This document shows, one piece after another, positions 47,762-60,012 of a stretch of DNA of 64,000 bases; within the stretch, counting starts at the first letter, position 1, and each line of letters starts with the position of its first letter. The stretch comes from Chimonanthus salicifolius (taxonomy: Eukaryota; Streptophyta; Magnoliopsida; Laurales; Calycanthaceae): the NCBI GenBank assembly GCA_013350335.1, contig CM023540.1, forward strand, positions 56,582,962 through 56,646,961, written 5' to 3'. The translations under genes and the position numbers were made by a program. Under the pieces are notes generated by a model that was not told where the DNA came from, did not search any database, and worked only from the letters and a program-made list of their open reading frames with translations.

Positions 47762-50700
47762 GTGAGTTTACTCTTTAGTGCCTTTTAGAATTTTTTTCTT
47801 TTTGAATTTAATTTAATTATTTTTGTCTTGTTTTAAAGGTTAGGTTTTCGCATCGGGTTTGTTGAGGCTTTTTCTTGTTGCCTTCGTTTGATTGTATTGT
47901 AGTCATTTTTGGGGGATTTTTTATTTTATTCTTAACTTATAGAATAAAGGGTGGTGGGGTGGGGGGATTTTTTTTTTTTTATAAACTCTTGATTGATAGA
48001 AGGAGTTTTATTTATTTATTTTAAATTTGAAAATTATATAAGCATATAAATATCAATTTTGATTTTAACCGGCAAACTCTTCTCTGGTTGCCTTTTTTAT
48101 TTCGTGTTTTAATTTCAATGATTTGAAATATCTACTCATTTTTCTTGTTTGGGGTGGATCGGATTCACTTTGGCTAGGCCAGAAGGCCTAAAAATGCAAC
48201 CCGCGCTGCATCAACTTTGCAAGATCAGATATATATCAATACATTTTTAATAGATCCTTTTCCTTGTGCTATGATGAAAAACTGTGAGTAGATTTAATTA
48301 AGATAATAGTCAATGTGTGGTCAAATTGAATCAGTGAAGATTAAGTTTGAACTTAAAAGGGAAGCTTTTTTCTGTCATTTGGTTGAGTTGGAAAAGTTAT
48401 TCAATGCACATTTCCTTCAAGATTGGGTTCTTCTTGTCTTAGGCTGAACCATGATCACGTTCAGTCGAATTGATTGTTTCTTTACACAGATATGTATCTT
48501 TAGTTTGAAATTTAGAAGATAGACACTGAGGATCACTTCCTTTTGATATGGGTTTTGTCCTTTTAGGTAGTTTCCTTTGACTAAGTGATTTTTGGGAAAA
48601 CTTGAAGTCTACTAATGTGGGAATTACTGAACCTAGCTGCAGAAGTATGCTATATGGGTCAATAGTTCATGTTACCAATTGGAACATTTTCAGTTTCATA
48701 TTTTGATTCATGTCTAATTGGAAATATTTAATGTTTTTCTGCAGAAAGCCTGAGTCTCCGAGATCACGACCAAGACCACCCTTTGAAGGAAAAGATGGTA
48801 CTCCAAAGAAACAGAAACAATGCAACTGCAAACACTCACGTTGCTTGAAGTTGTAAGTGCATCACCTTTTACTATGGCCTATGCATATTTAGTAAGGAGA
48901 ATGATTTGTAAAGTCTTGAAATTGATTTTTTTTGAAGTCGAGCTTTATTATTTGTTGTACCACTATTTGCATATTTCAGAAAGACGACAGCACATGATTT
49001 AACCCCTGTGTAAGTTTGAATGAAAAAGTAGAACTTGAAGACTGACCCTAGGTAGATTGCATAGTGGCTTCAATGATGATGATAATGATGATCATAATGA
49101 TTTTGGTATCCCTTTTACATGGATCCCACTGTCAAACGTTTTTTATTGCCATATGGATTAAAATGTTTTTTTATTGTAATATGGATTGTGGTGACAAGGT
49201 CATAATCCGTTTAACTGGTCAAATGATCAGCAGCTCGACGGGACTGTGACTTCAACTAACAAACTCCAGATGCTCATCAACTAAGGTTAAGTTTCATGCT
49301 TGCAGCTTGCATCATAACTTAACTTCAGTTGTTGCATTGTTTGTATCTTGAATGACTTAAAGAGATCTGTAATTTTTTCAATGAATAAGGTCACCTGGAG
49401 AGGTGCATTTATAAGAAAATAAGAATTGTCCTTTAATGTTAATGCTGATGCATCCACTTACTAGTGCAATTCTTAACTGGGAGGGTGGCACCTGAAACCA
49501 ATACTAATGAAGGTTAGAAGAGACACTGTCCTAAAGTGATTGAACCTTTCCACTTGCTCACCAATTCTAACAGAATTTGAATAATCTGAGATAACAATCC
49601 TTTTTTATGAGTTGTCAAAATTGGTTCTATTCCTCTTGTGTGGATGCTTCACCAATAGAGAGCCATGTAGAGAAGGCTTGAGCATGTTTTTGACTGTAAT
49701 TTGGTCCAAAGGTCCTAGAAAGGAATTCAAGCATACAATGGTTATAAAGTAACACTACAAAACAGCCACGTGGTGTACCAAAGTTCTTTAGTGTCTGACA
49801 AGCGAAATGACCTTTTCTATTAGACTTGGACAAGACATAAAACCATACTGGATAGATGGTTGCATACAAGTTGAGCCTTCACGAATCTGCTGTTGATTCG
49901 TAAGCTTGCAAGTAGGAAAATGCTTGATACCTGCTTAATATTTAGCAACAACTGCAATAACAACAATGAGAACATCATCAACATTGAATCTATTTGCTTT
50001 AAATGGTATCTTTTCGTTGATTAAAAAAGGCTCAGAACTCTCTCTCCATGATGACCTGAGGGTATGTTTGTGTTTTTCATTGAAACTAGGATTTTCATTG
50101 AAAATGAGTTTTGACAAAATTGAGGTAGTTATTACAAAAAGCAATGTGGTTTTCAAACACACTTTTTATTTTCCCATGCTTGTTAGAAGATGGGATTTTC
50201 AATGAAAATGTGTATTGATACATGTGCAAAAAGAAGAATTTCCCTCCTAAAGAGTCATTTTCAAGGAAACCACTTTCCTAAGGGTATGTTTGCATGTATC
50301 TAACCTTGCATGGAAAACAAGGTTTTTATGGAAAAGCACTTTCAAGAAAATATAGGGTGGGAATCACCTTTTCATGTCATGTAGTTTTCCTAAGTTTGTG
50401 TTTAGAGATGTTATCCTATCAATTTCTACTTATTTTCCACGTAATGTTTTTTCATTGTTTGCTTGTGCAATGTAAGAGAAATGGTTGGAAACTCGAAGGG
50501 GTAGGAGTGATGGCAAGGAACCCGCCTCAGGAAGCGGGAGTCCTTGTTAGAGCCACGGTTTATCCGTGTCTCCTCTTGTCAATTCCATGCCCTTCTCAAG
50601 ACCTTGCCTTGGATGTCAAGTTGGAAGATCGCATGAAGCCCATGAAGTTCGTAAAGCTTGCTAAGGATTTCTCTACGTGTGTGGCAACCCAATCAGGTAA

Positions 50701-53700
50701 AATTAGACTTAGATTGGGTTTATAAACTGTTTAATTAAATTAATTGAGGCCCTTATCCGAAGCCCTTGTGTGGTAAGCCCAAAAAACAAAGCCAAGAGCA
50801 TACTGTCGGATTTGAACTGTCGACCAGCTTCAACATGTCGAAAGGCAGGATTATTTCCAGGTGTTTTGATGGCTCTCGGGATCGACCCGTCGAACTTTTT
50901 TGACTGGTCAACGAACCTTTGCGGAAAATTTGTTTTCGACCCATCGAAAACTTTCGGCATGTTGAGGCCACTTTCTTTAAACAAGATATCGTCCGTGTGT
51001 TGTCTCCACCTGTCGAGACTTCTCCTTCAGCTCCTCGACTTGTCGAAGAGCGTGTTTTCTGTCCGTTGCATAGCCGTTTTAATTCTGCTTATAAATACAG
51101 ATTAAGCTTAATGGAAAATTATTGGTGTGAGATTAAGGAGAAACTTTTGAGAGAGCCTTAACCCAGAAAACCCTCGATCTAGGAACAGTTCTTCCTTTGC
51201 TTTCAAATATTCGACCCTATGCTTTTCAAACAGTAAAACATGAAAAAGGGGATTAATGGGGGACTGTAGAAATTTATTCAAGTTAGGTTGCCACGTCAGA
51301 TGAAGATCTAAGTACATTGGAGCATACAACCTGTTGTTTGAAGAACACAACAAAAGATAGACAAAAGACCCAAGGCAAGTGTTCTTCTTTTCATTTTATT
51401 TCATTTAATATTGTGAGGTGGATTAGATCTCTGTGGATCGAACCACCATAAAAAATAGGTGCCAAGGAGTAGACCTCGGTGGTCGAACCTTTCAAAATCT
51501 AGGTGTGTATTGATAAGGTAATTTTACCTTTTCATAGTGTGTTTCGGATAGCCCAAAATTGGGTGAGTCCAAGAGTGGATGTAGGTTCAGGTGAACCAAA
51601 CCACTATAAATCGTTGTGTTTGCATGGTTTGATTTGTTGGATTGTTTATCATTAACTGAACACACACAAGATTATTCCGCTGCTCTTAAAATTGATTATT
51701 CATATTTTAAAAATGTTAATATAAATTGGAATTGGTCCTTTTCACCCCCCTCTAGGACCCGTGCATTGATCTAGCCTGGACTTTCAATCCTGAGCTCGAT
51801 TTCCACTCTATCCCAAAGGGCCACTCTCCATAGATTTACCTAGTATGTGTGGGTAGGGAGGCTTGCACATGCCCCGATGATTAGTTGGGTGCTCTAAGAG
51901 ACCTGGACACCTTGGTCCTAAAAAAATGGTTGGAAAGGTTATCTTGGCAATGGATTGGGTTTGGGTTGATTCTAGTCAACCTTTATTCACCCTTAAACCT
52001 ATTCTCCTACTAGGGCTACAACTTGGGGAAGCTAGGCTAGATTTTGAGTATACTCAAACTCTGAGCCGAATTAGACAAACTCGAGCTCAAATTGAATTGT
52101 TTTTGTAGGACCCAAGCCTGTTTTGAAGTCTGAAAGGTATACGTAATATAAATTATTTTATTAAAATATAAATTATATATTACATAAATTGTATATTTAT
52201 ACAAAGTAGTAGTTAAAAAATTAGATTTTATAAATTATTACTCAAATTCGGGCTTTCGAGCCAAATTTGGCTTTCATGTACTAGGCCTAGCACAACCTGA
52301 ATTATAATTTAGGCAATACAATTTTAGGCCATAAAGCCCGAGTTACCCTACATTAAATTTTTTCCAGAATGACTCCAAAGAAATTAACCAATCAACCCAA
52401 CCCAACCCATTTACCGATTTATGAAGGGTTGGAAAGCCCTTTTCTCACGCAAGCTTAAAAGAGGTTTTCCTGTGGGGGACTAGGAGAATAAAAAGGTACA
52501 TGTTCATGGAAAAGTGATGGGGTCAAAAACACTTTTCAATGAAAATAGAGATCAGACAAACTTAAGAAAAGAAAGGGAAGGTAATCATTGAAGGTGTCAA
52601 GGGAAGAGGTAATCGCTGAAGGGGATTCGGCAAATGCTATTAAGTGGGATAATAGTAGGAAAATGCTTCCTTGGAAACTTTTATTAGTGGCAAGGGAGAT
52701 GGGGTTTTGTTCTCATCTTTGGATGTATCCTTTGGATATACGTTGATCGGCAAATGGGGTGACAGATTTCTTGGTAAAGATAGGGGTGCATTTGGGGTGT
52801 GAAAGGCTTATCTTTGTTTAATTGGTTTCCCCGAGATGGTTTATGATTTCCATTGTTTAACCTTGGGGTATATGTTGTATTGTTGATGTCGGTGCTTTAT
52901 CAGGTTGTTCTTCTTTCTTGGGGTGCTCGTTTTATTTTTATTGGGATGCATGTTTTTTGTTGGGGGTCTTTGAGGTATCTTCTTCTTGTTTTGTTTTCTT
53001 GGGTGGTATATGTCTCTCATACCAAGTGTTTTGTACTCTCTTGTTAGTAATATATTTATCCTTTTTTGTGATTGTTTAAAAAAAAGAAAAATAGAAAAGA
53101 AAGTTGGGGTTAACATACCTCAAGGCAGAGGATTTTTCCTCACTATGTACTTGAACCTTTTTCTCTTGATACCTTTTAGTAGACTAATCTTATTCATTGT
53201 TAATTTAACACATCCACAGTTTTGACATGATACATCTTTCTTCAGGAATATTGAATTGATGTCCATAGTATGACTTGCCATATCTTTGATAAAATCACAT
53301 GCATCAATTTCATTGACATGCCCTAATTGAAAATTATAATGTACTATATTTCCTTTTGCATGATCTTTCAAGAAACAAAAATATTGCCTTTTGTTGGGTC
53401 AGGTATTGCGAGTGCTTTGCAGCTGGAGTTTATTGTGATGGATGTAACTGTGCGAACTGTTATAACAATTCTGACAACGATATTGCGAGGCAAGAAGCTA
53501 TTGAACTCACTTTAGAGCGTAACCCAAACGCTTTTAGGCCAAAGATTGCTAGCAGTCCACATGGAACCCATGACAGGAGGGTATGCATTCTTTCAAGTTT
53601 TGGGGTTCTAATTATTTGACTTGGTACTTTTGTTATGCAGTTTTTAGATTTTCAACTCAGGGTTGCCAATCACTTGTTCACTATCAAGTCTTATATTATG

Positions 53701-55858
53701 GTAATACTTGATCTAAGATCACTCAGAAAATGAATGTATAGTTATTTCTTATTCTGCAATCTGCTGTCACTATTTTCAGTAGGTCCTAAATCTGGCTTGG
53801 GCTAACAGGGGCCCATGTTGGGGCCCAATTTTGGCTGAAAAAGAAAGGCTGATTTGAAATTGGACCAAGTCCAAGCCAAGTATTTCAATGGCCTGGCTCA
53901 GATAAAAGACTGAGCTTGAGCCTTGGTCTGTTTTAAGCTTGAAAGTCTGATTTTGTTATGTAATTAATCACTGTCGACATATTATAATATCTAATGTTGT
54001 GAAAGTCGAGTTGTATTGTAAAATACTAAAATTGTTATACATCTAGAACCACAACTTGTGTATTGTAAACCGTAGAATCTTAAGATTCGTTAGTGTTTTC
54101 CAAAAAAAAAATGTTTAGTATATGAAATAACATAAAATATATCTAAAAGGTAATAATACAAGCAATTCTCCAACTTTCTTTCAATAATAAGTGAATATTA
54201 TTTCATTAGAGCTCAAATTTCAATCCTCTAACTTCCAAAAAGTATAAGACCAGTATATAATCCAACTATACTATGAAAAGTCAGCAATGAACTAAAAATC
54301 CCGAAAAATTGAAAGGTCTTAAATGCTCAACAACTCAAGCCTTAAAAACCATTGAAATAAATGGTTTCATGCTTTCAAGTTCCTAATAACCCCAAAATAA
54401 TATTATTTAATAGGAATCGTAAGATTTGTTAAGATATACAAATCGTTCCTCTTATCATATCGTATGAATCGTAAGATACGTATCATGTATTGTAAGATTT
54501 TAACAACAACGATAAGATCTTGTTATAAAGTGCAAAATCTTATACAAAAATTCATATATTAGAACATCCTATCTTGGTCCCAAGCTTAGGTTCACACCCT
54601 ATAAAAATAAATTGGACCTTCATTTTGGGCTTCTAGAAATTAGGTCATGTTATGCATGGCCCTTTAAATATAACATTGGGCCTAGATCAGGCTGGTTTAA
54701 AGCCAGGCTTGGTCTGCCCCAAATGCAGCCTCTACAATAATTTTATCATCATCTGAAGCCCACATTCCCATATATTTGTTAAATTTTACTTCTCTACTTG
54801 ACCTCGTTTGTGATTTAGTCCACAGTGTAGCATATTGATTCTTACTTCATTCCAAGTCTTTGTTGGGCTGCTTCTCCGACTACCTGCACCAATTTAGTTC
54901 ATTATACAAGGGCTGTTTTTGCCTCTACATTCTTTTAAGCCATCTCAAGAGTCAAAGTCATCTTAAGATGGTTTTATTTTCTTTTGAAATGAAACCACTT
55001 AAAATTTCCTCTTTTGTACTCATTCCTAATCCGTTCTTCTCATCCTTCTGAGCTTTGTTGGTTTTCCATTCTTGGCTGGTTGTTTTCATTTATGTGTTTT
55101 TTTTTTTTTCGGTATTAGAATTCAATGTTTTAGTTCAATTTGTTATCTTTCATGTATCCATGGCATTAGTCTCACCTCCAACTTGGGTGGGGGTAAAAAA
55201 TAAAAAAATTGTGGTTTTCTTTTTTTTTTTCTCCTCATATCTTTATGACTGGTTGAGTTTGGTTGAAGATGTATTTAACATGAGTCTGGAAACCGTGGTC
55301 TTTTCCGCTCTATAAAAACAGAGCTAAGGAAGGAACCTAGTATTGATATGCTTCTTTGGCATTAAAGCTCCAAAATCTTGGGGGGCATTTCCATTGGACT
55401 TCTGGTGTTGCATTCTTCATAGCTGAATAATTAAGTCGTTTGTTGCTTTATCTGGTTATTTCGTATGCTTATGCACTGGCTTGAAACAACTCTAGGAGGA
55501 GGCAGGAGAGCTCCTACTGGTGGGCAAGCACAACAAAGGATGCCATTGCAAGAAATCTGGGTGCCTCAAGAAATATTGTGAGTGCTTCCAAGCCAACATC
55601 CTCTGCTCTGAAAACTGCAAATGCATGGACTGCAAAAACTTTGAAGGCAGTGAAGAGAGGCGGGCTATCTTCCATGGTGATCATGGAAATACCCTGACCT
55701 ACATCCAGCAAGTTGCTACTAATGCTGCCATTACTGGGGCTATTGGATCCTCTGGCTATGCCTCGCCACCAACACTGAAGAAGAGAAAAAATCAGGATAA
55801 TTATTTTGGGGCAGCAATCAAAGATCCAATCATGAATCAGATTGGCCAATTTCCACAG
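47559..55858 (+). CDS. Tesmin/TSO1-like CXC (CPP family) protein, TCX5/TCX6 type; exons 1-4, 3' part missing
   Basis: Four exons (47559-47761, 48745-48852, 53403-53580, 55496-55858) join in frame to 284 residues. N-terminal signature: [11 protein letters not shown]. Then come CXC motif 1 ([10 protein letters not shown] to CNCANCYN, about residues 93-129), the linker with RNPNAF and RPK, and CXC motif 2 ([20 protein letters not shown] to CKCMDCKNF, about 178-215). Two cysteine-rich zinc-binding repeats around RNPxAFxPK define the CRC DNA-binding domain. Relatives are LIN54-type subunits of the plant DREAM complex; Arabidopsis TCX5/6 bind TTTGAA-like sites and repress DNA-methylation maintenance genes. 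Family proteins are roughly twice this length, so the C-terminal half is missing here. Nuclear location is inferred from family. The exact paralogue is not decided. Confidence 0.9.
48745..48852 (+). CDS. TCX gene exon 2
   Basis: The acceptor is TTTTTCTGCAG and the donor GTAAGT at 48853. It encodes the basic segment [17 protein letters not shown], the first half of CXC motif 1. The exon ends inside the leucine codon, completed by the first base of exon 3. The position after CNCK is histidine where lysine is usual. Confidence 0.9.
50545..51786 (+). mobile_element. Sirevirus-like Copia solo LTR in TCX intron 2
   Basis: It starts TGTTAGAGCC and ends CCTGGACTTTCA, flanked by GTCCT (50540-50544) and ATCCT (51787-51791). 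It shows LTR-group words GAGTCCAAGAGTGGATGTAG and TTCACCCCCCTCTAGG near the end. No PBS follows, so it is a solo LTR. The frames at 50709-51353 are LTR sequence. Confidence 0.8.
52618..53100 (+). mobile_element. LINE (L1 type) 3' end: RNase H remnant and tail
   Basis: From 52618 one frame reads [21 protein letters not shown], a stop, then [18 protein letters not shown]. This is the C-terminal RNase H pattern of plant LINEs (…D…REANG.AD.LAK.G). A 3' UTR and an A-rich end (AAAAAAAAGAAAAATAGAAAAG near 53078-53100) follow. It is 5'-truncated, as most LINE copies are. Confidence 0.7.
53403..53580 (+). CDS. TCX gene exon 3
   Basis: The acceptor is TTGGGTCAG and the donor GTATGC at 53581. It encodes [20 protein letters not shown], completing CXC motif 1. 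It then encodes the linker through [11 protein letters not shown] and ends DRR in phase 0. Confidence 0.92.
53581..55495 (+). other. TCX intron 3 (1.9 kb)
   Basis: GTATGC...ACTCTAG. AT-rich, with several AGCCTGG/GGGCCT-like words around 53760-53960 and 54590-54740 that look like repeat remnants, and T-runs at 55098 and 55222. No gene is visible. The plus-strand frames at 54860-55315 have no family resemblance. Confidence 0.75.
55496..55858 (+). CDS. TCX gene exon 4
   Basis: The acceptor is AACTCTAG. It opens with [20 protein letters not shown], then the full CXC motif 2, then the [13 protein letters not shown] and [12 protein letters not shown] motifs typical of TCX5/6. It ends GQFPQ before GT at 55859. 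If the donor is not used the frame continues 18 codons to a stop at 55912. The real exon 5 is not found downstream in this window. Confidence 0.9.
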
Positions 55859-55951
55859 GTTTTGCATGGATCTTTCATCATGGAAGAAGAAACTCTCTTA
55901 TTGTTTTATTGAACATTCTAACTGCTGTTTACAGTAGTATTTCACCAAATA

Positions 55952-56517
55952 TGTTGGTCCTTTTAAAATTCTTGATTAATTAAAATATTTTGCAGCGAAA
56001 TAATCAAGATTAATCAAGAAGTGTTGTGTGTTAACAAAAGTGCATAAATAATAGAGCAAACACACAAACAAACCAAACACCCACAACACACCATGTATAG
56101 TGGTTCGAAGTAAACCCTCCTACATCCACCGATGGACTCACCCAACCTTGGGTTATCCCAATTCACTATGTGGGGAATTACACCCTCATAATAAAGTAGG
56201 AATTCTACCTATCTCGATTGATTGAGAATTTCACCCAATCCCTAAGATTTTGAAAGGTTCGACCTACCCCGTTCTACGTCCTTATCTCTCTATTTTTTAT
56301 AGTGGTTCAAGCACCATGCTTTAATCCACTTCATAAGATGATTTAGAAAATTAAAATCAAACTAGAAGCACTTGCCTTGTTGAGATCTCTTGATGTAGAT
56401 GCGTGCTTCTTAAGAATCTCTCAATGTGATGTTGTTTGATGACAAATATGCTCCGAGTATGTGCAATCACAATCTATGGGAGGTTGCTAGGATATGAATT
56501 TGCAAGTTGATTCTAGG

Positions 56518-56548
<31 letters not shown>

Positions 56549-57874
56549 ACAATATCAATCTATGAAGATTGGATTTCAAATGGTTCAGCTAAGTTTAGAG
56601 CATAGAGAGAGGAGTTGGGATGTGTGGGAATGCCTCTAAAATTTGCCTATACAAAGTTTCAAGGTGTCCAAGGTCTCCCACCAAATACACCAAAGGATTG
56701 GAGTATATATAGGCAAACATAAAAATCCCAACTCTGGGTTATAGACGGGTCTATCTGCTAGACATGTCCCAACATAGACAGGTCTATGACACAGACAGGT
56801 CGGTACATGCACTATAGACAGGTCTATGACACAAACAGGTCGGTACAGGCACTATAGACAAGTCTATCTGATAGACATGTCGGTGCTGGCATATTGCCGT
56901 TGCAATTTGACTGTTTAACATTTCATGCACTTCCAATGGATATAAAACAGTCGATGGGTCGACCGTCGACATGTCTATATCACCGATGAGTCGGTCCATT
57001 TATCAGAGCGCAACACAAAAATACAGAGTCTTCTTAACCAGAACTCTGAAAACCAGATAGACATGTCTATCCATAGACATGTCGGTACTAGACAGGTCTA
57101 GATATAGACATGCTGGTCCTGGTACTCTAGATAGGTCTAGACATAGACGTGTCTATCTGAGAGCACCAAAGAGTTCTAAATCCAGAACTCATACTCGAGC
57201 TAGGTCTACGTGTCGTGTGCACTGATGGGTCTATATTTTCTCATCGATGTGTCGGTGCACCGACTGGTCTATCTCCCTTATCAGAGAGTACCTGGATTTT
57301 ACAGTCTGTTCTTTCTAGAGACTGCAATAAACCAGTCGATGTATCGGTGACCTAGATAGGTTGGTCCTGTCTTTCACTGAGGGGTTGGTGAACACGATAT
57401 ACTCGATCTGATGGCAACCCTGAATGACAGTGTGTCCATTCCAAAACCTACCTTTGTCAATGCGGTTGATGTGTTGGAAACCTCGATGGGTCTGTCCTGT
57501 CTCACCGATGGGTCGGTGGACTCGATGGGTCGACCTGACTGATAATCTAATTTTCAATTTTTATCCCATCTGGTTCTGTGACTATCACGGGTGCACTGAG
57601 GCTTGGTTATGTTATTACCAACATATTCCACTAAGCCTAGGCAAGGTCCACTAAGGGTGCGGGTTCCACCTAAAGTCATCTATGACCAATTACCTTTTGT
57701 GATTGCCATACACTTGGTGATGATGAATCTTGCACTTGATCTTCCATCTTCAAAGCTCTTGATTCAATCTTTATTACTTGAGTTTTGTTTCATTGGCTTC
57801 AACCTTCCGAAACAATTCTTCACCTAAGTCATGAAATTGACAAATAAGTGACTCGGCAAGCCGTGGCACTAACA
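55952..57874 (-). mobile_element. Sirevirus-like Copia LTR in presumed TCX intron 4
   Basis: On the minus strand it starts TGTTAGTGCCACGG at 57874, followed by the group-typical TTGTCAATTTCATGACTTAG. It includes GACCTGTCTAT/GGTCGG repeat words, a (CT)n run (56528-56549) and CTACATCCACCGATGGACTC. The inner end is unclear. The element begins less than 100 bp after TCX exon 4. No flanking duplication is evident, so it may be truncated. Confidence 0.7.
56775..56880. repeat. Tandem repeat in Copia LTR, TAGACAGGTCTATGACACA units
   Basis: Two to three units of about 47 bp (TAGACAGGTCTATGACAC...ACAGGTCGGTAC) give the LTR a stack of short GACCTGTC/GACAGGTC inverted words. Confidence 0.75.
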
Positions 57875-58262
57875 CTTTCAAACATTTTCTTTTCTAATTA
57901 TTTATATGCTATATAGTTCCTATTATAAACTTTGATGTAGTAATGAACATTTTTAGTAGTTGTTGCGACTGTCATTCTTTTAATCCATTTCCTTTAGACA
58001 TGAACTCTTTGTGCTATTTGAGACATTTAGGATCCACCTCTTAAACATCTGAAGTGTTCACTATTTTATAAATATTAGAGATATGTATGTTTCTTTTAGA
58101 TTTTGTAAAACTATTGGACCCACTATTGGAGAGATCAAATGAAAAGTACTCGATTGGAAAATCTTTTAAGTTAATCAAACTCCTCTATTTGATCCATCCA
58201 TTGGTGGGCCTTGTTGCAAATGTTGTAGTAATTTCACATTTTACATGTGCATTTGACTTTTT
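57875..58262. other. AT-rich stretch, nothing recognised
   Basis: Between two Copia-derived segments. No coding or repeat pattern is recognised. It may be remaining TCX intron sequence. Confidence 0.4.
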
Positions 58263-58611
58263 ATGTTGTGGGACCCACTTCAAGACAGGGTTGACCAGAA
58301 TAATCCTATTTAGGAATGACATCTTAGTTTATTTTATGAGTTGTATGATTTATTGTAATTGGATTATTCCTTTATTCTTTTCCATATTAGCCACCTAGAT
58401 TGGCTCCATGTTTATTATTTATACATGTAACTCTTTTACATTCAATACGATCAATACACATAATTTCTTCTCTACCTTCTCTTCTTTCTTATTTTCTTCA
58501 CTCTATTATTCTACACTTTAGATATTATTGATTGTAACCAATCTTCTTTTCCTTTTTTGCTCAATACGTGTATCCTCTGTTGATTAAACAAAAGAAAAAC
58601 AATACTCGGGA

Positions 58612-58648
<37 letters not shown>

Positions 58649-59960
58649 TTCTTTCTTCCTCAAATACTTTCTCCCAATTTACACGTCCTTTCTAATTTAG
58701 TGCAGCTTCGATCCTTCTTCTCTGTTGTAGAAGGAATTTTCTTTTTAGGATTTTCTTCCTCTTGCTGTTCCTAGGTCAAGCTTCTGGTATTCTATTACCT
58801 TTATTATTGGGTTCATAGGAAAATCCAAAGACTGTCCTTATATCTATTGTCTTTCCACGGATTTGGACCTACAAATCTAATGCATTTGAATCGTTTCTCA
58901 TCCTTGCTTCCATCCATTTGGTTGAATTTTGCACATGGTTGTTGGTGGGGCCCATTTTCCCCATTTTGGTTTTCACTAAAAAGGACGTCAGAAAAAACCC
59001 AGTTTTTGCACAAAACAGTTTCACTTTGGAATGCCAGACGTTGGATCCCTTCAAAACTTCTCATCCACATTCGCCCCTACCCTACAATGTTTCTGTACGG
59101 TTGACCTAGGGTTTTGTTCAACAATGGGTCCCTTTTTGTTGTTTTCTAGATCTAGTACAAGTACATCTAGAAAGTTTTTTTTTTCAAAACTTTGGCTCGA
59201 TCTGCTCCTGTAGATGCCATCTCAGGCCAAGACTTCACTTCTATAGTCGCCCCTAGTGGTCCTTTCAGCTCCATTGGATTGATCTTGGTTTCATGACTAG
59301 TGGGGCCCAATTTTTATCAGATTTTGCAGACGTTGGTTCTTTTCCCAGATTTATTTTTTCTACATAGTCTGGCATCATCTTCTCCTTCAAACATGCTAGG
59401 CCCTATATCTTCTGATTCAACTTATATTGGCAAGATCATGTCTGCCCTTTTAAATGACAACAATTACTTTCTATGGTCTCATTTAGTAAGAATGTTCCTT
59501 GATGCCAAGTAGCAAATTGATTTTATTGAAGGTACTGCCTTTGAACCTGCGAAGGATGATCCAATATACAAGGAATAGAAGGCCAATAATTCCTTAGTTC
59601 AATCTTGGCTCTTGCACTCTATGAAAGAGCATGTTCGAGGACTAGTGTATACCCTACCTACCGTAAAAGAAGTATGGGATACAATACAAGCTTTATATTC
59701 AGATGATGATAATTTTGCTCGTATCTACGAGCTTTACCAAGATGTTGCAAATCTTCAACAGGAGGAGTTATCTCTAATTCAATATTATTAAAAAATGCAC
59801 ACTTAGTGGTTAGAAGTTGATCAGTTGGAGATGATTAAATTTGAGCATCCAACAAATACTTTATTGCACATGCAATATGTTAAGAAACGGGACACCTTTG
59901 ACTTATAGACTACTCTTCACCTTGATTTTGAGCTTATTCGAGTTCAAGAGTAAATGACCT
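58263..59960 (+). pseudogene. Decayed plus-strand Copia: LTR-like region and gag fragment
   Basis: TGTTGTGGGACCCA at 58263 matches the LTR start of the minus-strand Copia (60224). A (CT)n run at 58617-58642 precedes the coding part. From about 59393 a Copia gag reads MLGPISSDSTYIGKIMSALL, NNYFLWSHLVRMFL, NNSLVQSWLLHSMKEHVRGL, KEVWDTIQALYSDDDNFARI, with several stops. The gag is clearly the relative of that at 63724-64000. The 3' part is missing, cut at the LTR at 60013. LTR limits are uncertain. Confidence 0.65.
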
Positions 59961-60012
59961 CTTTGTAGAATTTAATAATAAAAGGAAAGGAAAAAAGAAG
60001 AAAAAGTGAAGA

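Larger units (their letters stand above)
48853..53402 (+). other. TCX intron 2 (4.55 kb, transposon-laden)
   Basis: GTAAGT...GTCAG. It holds a Copia solo LTR (50545-51786) and a LINE tail (52618-53100). It also has AT-rich sequence and, at 50060-50345, repeated GGGTATGTTTG and TTTTCATTGAAAA words resembling MITE/hAT-type ends that I cannot classify. No other gene is seen. Confidence 0.75.

Noticed and set aside
58087..58398. 103-codon plus-strand frame with hydrophobic segments
   Set aside because: It lies across AT-rich sequence and the Copia LTR-like start at 58263. Hydrophobicity reflects T-rich codons and no motif is present.
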